A stretch of DNA of 13,094 nucleotides. Source: Sanchytrium tribonematis (Eukaryota; Sanchytriomycota; Sanchytriomycetes; Sanchytriales; Sanchytriaceae). The stretch lies in assembly GCA_018985235.1 (NCBI GenBank), contig JADGIG010000201.1, positions 1 to 13,094 of the forward strand, written 5' to 3'. Both the position numbers and the translations under genes were made by a program. Below, piece by piece: positions 7,104 through 13,094 of the stretch; position 1 is the stretch's first letter, and each line of letters starts with the position of its first letter. The notes beneath the pieces are model-generated. The model was not told the origin of the DNA and did not search any database. It saw only the letters and a list, made by a program, of their open reading frames with translations.

Positions 7104-7991
7104 TCAAACGATATTGAGCAACAATGTGTAGAATATAATTGACAACGCATTTGACGATGAATATGGCTTGGTAGGAGTCGTGGTTGTTTTTGATGGTGTT
7201 GTGGTAGGTGCTGGGGGCGTGCTCGAATTGTCTGTTGCTGGTGGAAAAGTTGGAGTCGGTGGTGTCACAACTGGCGTGGTTGTATATCCATTAAATTTAC
7301 ATTGAGCCACCTTGCAAATATTTCCAATGATGACTGGAGGGTCGCAAATTAGTGCTGCACCAGCATCCGTAGGGTCAACTGCCGGACTATAGGCGCAGAA
7401 TGAAGGGTGAGCAGAAGTGGATCTCAATTCAATGTCTTTAACAAGAAATTTAGGAGGGCTTGGGTGCCATCCATTAGCAGGCTCAACAACCCATTCTGCC
7501 CATCCTTGGTCTTGTCCTTGTAAATCGAAATCGAATGTGACAACTTCACCTGTTTTTAAATTCCTAACTGTTTGCCCCCATACGGTCGTACCAAGTCGCA
7601 ATTCGATAATCATTTCTAATTCGTCTCCAACCTGAACTGCCATACGACTACCACCTTTACATCCAGTAAATCCTGGATAGTTACCAACTGTGTTAACGTA
7701 TTGGGCAGAAACCCACCAGGTTTTACTGTAATCGATATTTAAAGTGGTAGGATCTGGTGCGCAAGATGCGCCATAAGTCAAAACCGGTTGAAGTACACCA
7801 TTATCAATTGGTAGATACTTTTTTCCACCATTTGGTTGTAATCCTGGCCATAAAAACAAGGTGGACCATTCTGCATCAGGAATTGCCGGAACTACTAAAG
7901 TCGATTTGAAATAAACAAATGGAGCAGCATCAGTGTCTGTATACCAATTTGCACTTGGATTGCAAAATATTTGAGAAATAATGCTCAACAT
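7104..7991 (-). CDS. Secreted, probably GPI-anchored cell-surface protein
   Basis: A 295-residue extracellular-type protein. A globular domain spans about 15-235, with WYTDTDAAPFVYFKSTLVVP, TLFLWPGLQPN, IDNGVLQPVLTYGASCAP, WWVSAQYVNT and GTTVWGQTVRN. I associate this pattern with a beta-rich, concanavalin-like secreted family of fungi with no assigned enzyme activity. Cysteines at 77, 111, 199, 216, 226 and 231 could form disulfides. A Thr/Pro/Ser-rich stalk (237-280), likely O-glycosylated, is followed by a small SSSN patch and a hydrophobic tail (282-295), the layout of a GPI-attachment signal. The N-terminal hydrophobic stretch (MLSIISQIF) is short for a signal peptide, so part of it may lie in an unseen upstream exon. 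The function could be in the cell wall or at a host surface. Confidence 0.72.
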   Translation of the reverse strand: MLSIISQIFCNPSANWYTDTDAAPFVYFKSTLVVPAIPDAEWSTLFLWPGLQPNGGKKYLPIDNGVLQPVLTYGASCAPDPTTLNIDYSKTWWVSAQYVNTVGNYPGFTGCKGGSRMAVQVGDELEMIIELRLGTTVWGQTVRNLKTGEVVTFDFDLQGQDQGWAEWVVEPANGWHPSPPKFLVKDIELRSTSAHPSFCAYSPAVDPTDAGAALICDPPVIIGNICKVAQCKFNGYTTTPVVTPPTPTFPPATDNSSTPPAPTTTPSKTTTTPTKPYSSSNALSIIFYTLLLNIV

Positions 7992-8037
7992 GAATCAGAA
8001 TGCAAAGTGTGTTTATCTATCAGATTCTTAATTTTTC

Positions 8038-8065
8038 TGATTGGCAAATCTTAAAAGCCCAATCA
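8038..8065. promoter_or_regulatory. Inverted pair of CCAAT boxes upstream of the GPI-anchored protein gene
   Basis: TGATTGG (8038-8044) and CCAATCA (8059-8065) form a perfect 7-bp inverted repeat with a 14-nt spacer, 47-74 bp upstream of the ATG at 7991. CCAAT boxes are bound by the NF-Y/HAP complex in eukaryotes. This is a motif match only. Confidence 0.45.
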
Positions 8066-8146
8066 TTTTGATCCACAAAATATTTAGTGGTTATAAAGCT
8101 TAATCTTAGTTTAAGTTAAAATAATAATTTAATAGTGTTCATTTGA

Positions 8147-8422
8147 TCAAAACTTCTCATTCATTTCTGCATTGGCTGCGTCGCTGAAAGCATATCCGAC
8201 TGTACCGTGAGTTCCAACTTTTTCATACAGCTTTTGAGAAATCTTGTGTTTAACAAATGATCCTGGATGAGACATGTTGTATTCAGCTTGGTGAACTTGA
8301 TATTGAGCAGAGTGAAATTTTCCAGTCTTTGCTCCGATTTTAGCATGAATCTTCTGCTTCACAGCATATTTAATGTCCTTTTCGAAAGTGTCCGTAAATG
8401 TCCCTCTCGATTCGTCTTCCAT
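8147..8422 (-). CDS. Small hydrophilic protein with an internal repeat (91 aa), unknown function
   Basis: I do not recognise this protein. It runs from ATG 8422-8420 to a TGA at 8149-8147, with no intron needed. It is hydrophilic and basic in the middle, has no signal peptide, TM segment or cysteine, and begins acidic (MEDESRGTFTDTFEKD). Two related blocks, VKQKIHAKIGAKTG (21-34) and VKHKISQKLYEKVG (57-70), suggest a duplicated short helix-type unit. Between them lies a His/Gln-rich linker (FHSAQYQVHQAEYNMSH). It has its own upstream region with a CCAAT box, and sits between the GPI-anchored protein gene and divergent NOP53. Coding is supported by a clean ATG, composition and fit in the gene spacing, not by homology. 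Confidence 0.6.
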   Translation of the reverse strand: MEDESRGTFTDTFEKDIKYAVKQKIHAKIGAKTGKFHSAQYQVHQAEYNMSHPGSFVKHKISQKLYEKVGTHGTVGYAFSDAANAEMNEKF

Positions 8423-8482
8423 TTTGTTTTAAGGGATGATTTTTGGTATTTGAAGCATTTGGTTGATCACAAGGCAATTTAA

Positions 8483-8492
8483 GCCAATCAGA
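8483..8492 (-). promoter_or_regulatory. CCAAT-type element upstream of the 91-aa gene
   Basis: The minus strand reads TCTGATTGGC, ending about 60 bp upstream of the ATG at 8422. The same 10 bases occur on the plus strand at 8036-8045 in front of the next minus-strand gene. Possible NF-Y/HAP site. Confidence 0.4.
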
Positions 8493-8536
8493 TACATTTT
8501 AATTTGTCAGAAATTATTTACATCTCTTATCCTGGG

Positions 8537-8544
8537 TATATAAT
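8537..8544. promoter_or_regulatory. TATA-like element between the 91-aa gene and NOP53
   Basis: TATATAAT, flanked by CTGG and CCAG as short inverted arms, lies about 98 bp upstream of the NOP53 ATG and about 115 bp upstream of the divergent 91-aa ATG. In AT-rich DNA such a match is weak on its own. The rest of the 219-bp interval shows only the CCAAT element. Confidence 0.35.
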
Positions 8545-8641
8545 CCAGATTATTGCTACTTCATGGTGAAAAGCCTTTGAATGCTCTTATATCGGCTTCT
8601 TGCATCAAACGACTCCAAATATTTTCATTTACAAGGGTGAA

Positions 8642-9523
8642 ATGCGGAAAAAGCAATGGTCAAAGCGAGCGAATGATTTGTTAAAAGAGATCGAGGTAAA
8701 TAGGGCCGAAGCAAGCGTAGGTGATTTGTTCTTCTGCGATGATAAAAAGGCAAACAGCATTGACAAAAAAGAGCACGTAAAGAACGCAGTAACTCCGAAA
8801 TTGTCACAACACGAGTATGAAAAAATTAAAAAAATGAAAAATCTTGACATCAAAAAGCCTAAAACAGAAATCAACAATGCTGTTTCTGATCTATGGGAAG
8901 GTGATATTTCTGAAGTCGTCCCAATGAAAAAATCAGTCACGATTCACTCCGGAATGAGTTATAGGCCGGAGAAAGAATTTCATTCCCAATTAATTGAGAA
9001 TGTGGCTTCCGAGGAATTGAAGAAAGACTACATGTATGAACGAAAAGTTGAGACTGTTTTAATTCCAAAAGCTGTCACTACTGCTTCCGACGTTGAAAGT
9101 CGCCCAACACAATTGCGAATTCGCAAAATTAAAAAAGATAGAAACAAGGAAATGGTCGAGCGATATGAACAAGAGAGAAGACAACAAAAATTAATCCGCC
9201 GAAAAATATTGAATCAGCTTGATCATCTGCCAGAAATTTTGGCAAATTTAAAACCTCAAAAAGAAGCAACCGCAAAAAGAAAATTTAAACAAATTCGAGA
9301 CAATGTTAAGATTGGAAAGTTTAGACTTAATGATCCAACTCCAGTTCAATTACAGGAACAAATTTCCTCATCTCTTCGACAAATGCCCTTTGAAACTAAT
9401 CCTTTGAAAAATATGTACATGAATTTGATTAAAAATGAAAAAATTGACTTCAGCAAATTTAGATTGAACAGAAAGAAGAGAAAAACCAAAGAGATTACTA
9501 AAATGACACATCGAATAAATTGA
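8642..9523 (+). CDS. NOP53: Ribosome biogenesis protein NOP53 (GLTSCR2/PICT1 family)
   Basis: NOP53 works in the nucleolus on pre-60S particles and recruits the Mtr4 helicase and exosome for ITS2 trimming. The 293-residue protein opens with a basic segment (MRKKQWSKRAND). LFFCD at 29-33 fits the LFx-hydrophobic-D arch-interacting motif that binds Mtr4. Then HSGMSYRPEKEFHSQLI (102-118), the family's PxxGxSYNP-like box; a long basic helix with RPTQLRIRKIKKDRNKE and an E/R/Q-rich stretch; and the C-terminal box KIGKFRLNDPTPVQL ... SSLRQMPFETNPLKNMY. A lysine/arginine-rich end follows. The ATG at 8642 is the first in frame; 14 open codons lie above it but contain no ATG. It is shorter than animal homologues (about 480) but has all the boxes. 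The kinase ATG follows 29 bp after the stop. Confidence 0.9.
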   Translation: MRKKQWSKRANDLLKEIEVNRAEASVGDLFFCDDKKANSIDKKEHVKNAVTPKLSQHEYEKIKKMKNLDIKKPKTEINNAVSDLWEGDISEVVPMKKSVTIHSGMSYRPEKEFHSQLIENVASEELKKDYMYERKVETVLIPKAVTTASDVESRPTQLRIRKIKKDRNKEMVERYEQERRQQKLIRRKILNQLDHLPEILANLKPQKEATAKRKFKQIRDNVKIGKFRLNDPTPVQLQEQISSSLRQMPFETNPLKNMYMNLIKNEKIDFSKFRLNRKKRKTKEITKMTHRIN

Positions 9524-9552
9524 GTCATTTGAAATTGAAACATTTTTTTATT

Positions 9553-10792
9553 ATGATCATGTCACAACTCACACAAACTTGCCCTACTTACAATCAATTT
9601 GTAGAGATACCAAGAGGGTGCTTTGGATATCTACAACACACCAAAATTGCCATGCTTCCTAATGGTGGTGAATTTGTGATTGGGAGGGGTCATCATTCAA
9701 GCCTTATTTTAAAGGATTTGATGGTAAGCAGAAAGCATTGCGTCGTTAAACAAGTTGATGGTAATGCATGTATATTTGTATTGGCAAAGATTTTACTTAA
9801 TGAGATCCCTGTGCAACGAGGATTTTATTTGTTAAATAATTTGGATATGATAAGAATTGGACAACACTGTATAGTTTTTCATAGTGTCAATAAAGAGAGG
9901 ATTGTTCAAGATCCAATATTAATGGATCACGAATACACAATTGGCAGAAATTTGGGTAGAGGTGGCTTTTCAGACGTTTTTTTAGGAATGAATCGAGACG
10001 GCAAATTATTTGCAGTTAAGATAACTGATAAAAGGGTATTTGAAAGACATTGCAATAGTAACGAACTAGAATATTCTAATTACGACCATCCAAATATTGC
10101 GAAAATCCAGACATTTATAGAGTCCACGAATTCTCATTTCTTCATTATGGATTATTTTGGCCATGGTGACTTGTACACATTCATTAGAGACAAAAGACAC
10201 CAATCTGAAGATGTTTTCAAATGGATTATGTACCAGCTTCTCAAATCTACAGCTTATTTGCATAAAATGAATATCGTTCATCGAGACATCAAACCAGAAA
10301 ATGTGGTTATGGACTACACCACAGACTCAATTTTCGCTAAGTGCGCTCTTAGCGACTTTGGACTAGCCCAGGAATTGAAAGACTCTAATGACAGAATATC
10401 GGATACATCAGGTACATATCCTTACGTGCCTCCTGAACTTCTTAGAGGACAAGGACACACAGAGAAGTTTGATTGCTGGAGCCTTGGTATTGTGATGACA
10501 CAGTTGTACTTTATGCTTATCTAGGTATTGCGATGAGGTAGTAATAGGTACATATGATACACAGACCTGGAAAAAGAAATTGAAACAAGGATCCCTTAAA
10601 ATTCAAGATAAGGATTTGGAAAATGCCTCTGAACCCGCCCGTGATCTTATTTTAAAGCTTGCTGATCCAGAAGAAAAGAAAAGAATCTCATGCGAGGATG
10701 CTCTTAAACACCCTTGGTTTGCAGACTCTTTCTTCATGCTTGATTTTCTGTATCGACACATTTGTCCTGTCCTTGGGGAAATGGAAGAATAA
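9553..10792 (+). CDS. FHA-domain serine/threonine protein kinase (Chk2/Rad53/Mek1-like), two exons
   Basis: Exons 9553-10505 and 10525-10792 give 406 residues. An N-terminal FHA domain, a phosphothreonine-binding module, spans about 30-115: FVIGRGHHSSLILKD and VSRKHC are present. The usual NGT loop is not recognisable (VLAKILLNEIPVQRG stands there). The kinase domain has GRGGFSDVF, AVKI (K156), HRDIKPEN (243-250), DFGLA (268-272), GTYPYVPPELL and DCWSLG (307-312). Exon 2 adds ASEPARDLILKLADPEEKKRI and ALKHPWF, the end of the catalytic lobe. FHA plus CaMK-type kinase in this order is typical of DNA-damage or meiotic checkpoint kinases. No SQ/TQ cluster domain is seen, so Mek1-like is as likely as Chk2-like. 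The start could be ATG 9553 or 9559. The promoter must lie in or overlap NOP53. AATAAA overlaps the stop, 19 bp from the COPB2 stop. Confidence 0.88.
10506..10524 (+). other. 19-nt intron in the FHA kinase gene
   Basis: The segment reads GTACTTTATGCTTATCTAG. Removing it joins GIVMTQL to YCDEVVIGTYDTQTW and restores the kinase C-lobe in frame. If retained, its own last three bases are an in-frame TAG that would truncate the kinase right after subdomain IX. The junction splits a leucine codon (phase 2). Confidence 0.9.
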
Positions 10793-10811
10793 ATCTGGTA
10801 ATTGAGTTTAT

Positions 10812-13094
10812 TTAAAATTTTAGTAAGTCGTCCAGCTCGTCCTCTACAGTTCTAGTTGGTGGGCTGGGTTTTTGTTTCGCAGGCTGGTTTTGTAAAGGTT
10901 GAGCCGGTTGAAATGAAAAAGGATCAGGCTGAACAACACTAGCGGACTTTGATTGTGAAGTCGGGACTACCTGAGGCTGTGGCGGTGGGCTTTGTGCAAA
11001 TGAAAAAGGGTCTTGTTGAACATTAGCTGGTTTTGCTTTGTAATTTGATTGTTGTGCAGAGGGTTCCTGTTGAGGAATAAATTGGGCAATAGGAGGTGGT
11101 TGGCCAAATTGTGTTGGTGAAGGTGGATTAGAATTATTTTGCGAGGAGATCGGTCGCGCACTAGAATTCGATTTTGCAGGTGGCTCATAAGACTCTTGTG
11201 ATTGCAAAGGTAGATCGGGCGATTTTGTTTTTTTGAATGTTTTTCTCTCTGGAGATTTGTAGTCATCTTCAACTTCTTTGACACTCCCTGTACCAGTTGT
11301 ATTCACCTCCATACTATCACTAACTGTATTACTACTTGGGCCCCTATTGGCTTTTAATTTGATCATGTTATCAATTTCAACTTGTTTAGACTCCGGAGTC
11401 TCTGAGGCACTTTCGTATGGTGGGATTTCTTGCACCTCATCCATTATCGAAACCTTTTTTTGCATCGGGGATGTTATATCACCTAAAGGCGGTGCACTAT
11501 TTGGATAAGCAGCCTTTGCTTCTTTTAAAAAATCTCGGGGATGTTGACCATTCTCATCTTGGTGTTGCCTTGCTAATTTCTCAGCAAAAAGTCTATGCAT
11601 ATGGTCTGGAAATTCGCTAGCATCCTCGACATCACAAATTCGTTCAGCCAATTTCTTTCTGTATATTAAAATTCCCTCGTTATCATTAATTTCTGATTCC
11701 TTGGTTCCATCCGTAACCAACCAGGATTTCCAGTCTTCGATCAAATTTGGTAATAAATGAGGAACATATTGTCTTGCCATAAGACAGGCTTCAGCGTACA
11801 AATTGCTTGATTGCAAAATAATGCAACAAACCTCATACTCTTTCAAGAGAAATGCTGCATTAAAAGCGACATTATATTTCTTTAAAGATTTGCACATTTT
11901 AATTAGATTTTGAAGACCACTCGTATTATTTTGACAGCTGTAAAATAAAAGCAAATGATCCACGTCATTACCGAGCAACAAGCAGCGTTCCGCAACTTCA
12001 AATTCCCAGTTTTGTAAAGCGATCTGACTCAGCAATTTGTATTTTTCCTCGCTTGGATCCAACTCACACATCTGTAAAGCAACATTCAGTCGTTTTAAAT
12101 GAATAGCCAAGTCAAATTTGTGTTGGATATCTTGTGATATGTCCAAAGCTAGTTCATGCTTGTTCAAACCTTCCAAAAATCTTGCAAGTTTGTTTTTATA
12201 AGGCTCAGTTAGCTGGCTGGTATCTGCTTCATTGCTTACAACAAATTTTAATAAAATTTGTATATAATTTAAAGGCAAGTTGAAGCCATAAAATTGGTCT
12301 TTGTGCAGTAAATAAATGACATCGTTTTGGTAGCCTACAAGATAGCCCTGTTGTGTAGTGATGGCCATATTTATGTCTTTTATGACATAATTTAATTTGT
12401 TTTGTTTCGTAGTGTAAATGAGGCAATTTTCAACAAATAGAGCACTAGTTACGGCATCACTGTTTTGGTAAATTACGGAAAACGCTTGTTCAACCCCATC
12501 CTCGGGTAAACTTCCAGTGTTGACCGCATTAATGTATTGTTGTTGATGGTATTGTAATATAAATAGTTTGTCAGAAGTACAAATTGCGACTATAGTACCT
12601 GAAGGATTCCACTTAATTTGTTTCGCAACGCATTCTATTCGACGAACAATATAACCAGAGCTGAAGTCATAAAACATCAAATGATACTTAGATTGAACAC
12701 CTAATAAAGGGCCACTGAATAAACCTTCAACATTGTTCACAGCTGGATTCAACCCGCACTTCAACTTGAATCCTTTATCTAATATTTGAACACCTAAATT
12801 AGTATAATCTACCTTCAGAATGTTTAACAGCGCATTCATTATCATATGACCAGGCAAACAAATCAGCAGGCCCGAATGCTTTATTTCTCCATGCCAAGGC
12901 AGTATAAATAATATACTGCCCATCTCCTACGACCACTGCAAACCTTCCGTTGGGTGAATGCTCAATAAAACTAGGATAAATTTCACATGTTCCCAATTCC
13001 TTCTTTTGCAAGAATAAAATATCACCATCCTTGCAATTTTCTGCGCTAAGCATGTATTGATAAACATCAAAATGCTTATTTACAAGCAATTTAC
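10812..13094 (-). CDS. COPB2: Coatomer subunit beta' (COPI), 5' end cut by window edge
   Basis: A COPI coat subunit for Golgi-to-ER and intra-Golgi transport. Exons 13094-12813 and 12793-10812 give 753 residues; the first propeller and part of the second lie beyond the right edge. Matching phrases: LGTCEIYPSFIEHSPNGRF, VVVGDGQYIIYTALAWRNK, then across the intron HSEGVQILDKGFKLK, then GLFSGPLLGV, FYDFSSGYIVRRIE and LNYVIKD. An alpha-solenoid follows (ARFLEGLNKHELALDIS, HKFDLAIHLKRLNVALQM, YAEACLMARQYVPHLLPNLI). From about 11550 to the end (roughly 245 residues) is a disordered Pro/Gln/Ser-rich tail not found in animal or yeast beta', containing two DPFSF motifs and ending in EDELDDLLKF. Animal beta' also ends in an acidic D/L-rich stretch. 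Convergent with the FHA kinase. Confidence 0.93.
10911..11012 (-). repeat. Repeated DPFSF-containing unit in the COPB2 tail
   Basis: DPFSF is encoded at 11012-10998 and again at 10925-10911, each preceded by Q or P and followed by Q- and P-rich sequence. The DNA around the two copies is also similar, suggesting a local duplication. DPF peptides are known ligands of adaptor appendage domains such as the AP2 alpha ear. Confidence 0.6.
12794..12812 (-). other. 19-nt intron in COPB2 with a TACTAAT branch-point-like core
   Basis: Read on the minus strand the segment is GTAGATTATACTAATTTAG. Removing it joins KHSEG to VQILDKGFKLK, matching the propeller strand of beta' (phase 1, splitting a glycine codon). 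Retained, TAA inside TACTAAT is an in-frame stop. TACTAAT resembles the yeast branch site TACTAAC and here begins only 8 nt from the 5' end and leaves 4 nt before the exon. Confidence 0.9.

Noticed and set aside
8423-8641. A tRNA or small RNA gene in the larger intergenic gap.
   Set aside because: No cloverleaf boxes (A and B box spacing) or stable stem sets were found by eye here or in the other gaps.
9520-9552. Non-ATG (TTG) starts for the kinase, NOP53, NAXE, SDR and COA3-like genes.
   Set aside because: Each has an in-frame ATG close by that fits its family better.
764-12923. A heterotrich ciliate origin because of tiny introns and standard code.
   Set aside because: Heterotrich introns are 15-16 nt, not 19, and the COA3-like and GPI-anchored proteins suit an opisthokont better; not fully excluded.

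Overview
The window looks like gene-dense nuclear DNA of a unicellular, flagellated eukaryote. It is visibly AT-rich, uses TAA and TGA as ordinary stops, and fits the standard code. Every large gene is eukaryotic in type: axonemal dynein light chain DNAL1, RIO1 kinase, NOP53, coatomer beta' (COPB2), NAD(P)HX epimerase (NAXE), an FHA-domain protein kinase, and a COA3-like cytochrome oxidase assembly factor. An axonemal gene together with a COA3-like protein and a GPI-anchored secreted protein of a type I associate with fungi points to an opisthokont on or near the zoosporic fungal branch (chytrid, blastocladiomycete, rozellid or aphelid). The placement is inference; the eukaryotic nature is firm.

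Layout, left to right: DNAL1 (-, cut by the left edge); COA3-like (-) and RIO1 (+), head to head with start codons overlapping by 9 bp; NAXE (-), tail to tail with RIO1, 9 bp apart; a small unknown gene (+) with a probable 20-nt intron; a Brp/Blh-type beta-carotene dioxygenase homologue (-); acetoacetyl-CoA synthetase AACS (+), divergent from it across 139 bp; an SDR oxidoreductase (-); a GPI-anchored secreted protein (-); a 91-residue unknown protein (-); NOP53 (+); an FHA kinase (+) only 29 bp downstream; and COPB2 (-), convergent with the kinase 19 bp away and cut by the right edge.

The main discovery is splicing. Three conserved genes (AACS, FHA kinase, COPB2) each carry an intron of exactly 19 nt with GTA...AG ends. 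Removing it restores the family sequence in frame each time: the catalytic-lysine loop of AACS, the C-terminal kinase lobe, and a beta-propeller strand of COPB2. A fourth candidate, 20 nt, lies in the small gene at 2907-3193. These are close to the smallest spliceosomal introns known.

The second point of interest is metabolic. A eukaryotic Brp/Blh homologue is predicted to make retinal from beta-carotene. It shares a divergent promoter interval with AACS, which makes acetoacetyl-CoA (a mevalonate-pathway input), and a retinol-dehydrogenase-like SDR lies just beyond. A retinal-related neighbourhood is an inference, weakened by the loss of one expected histidine in the Blh homologue. The rest of the window is housekeeping: cytosolic small-subunit maturation (RIO1), large-subunit maturation (NOP53), Golgi-ER traffic (COPB2), metabolite repair (NAXE), respiration (COA3) and cilia (DNAL1). 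No tRNA, rRNA, mobile element or CRISPR array was seen.
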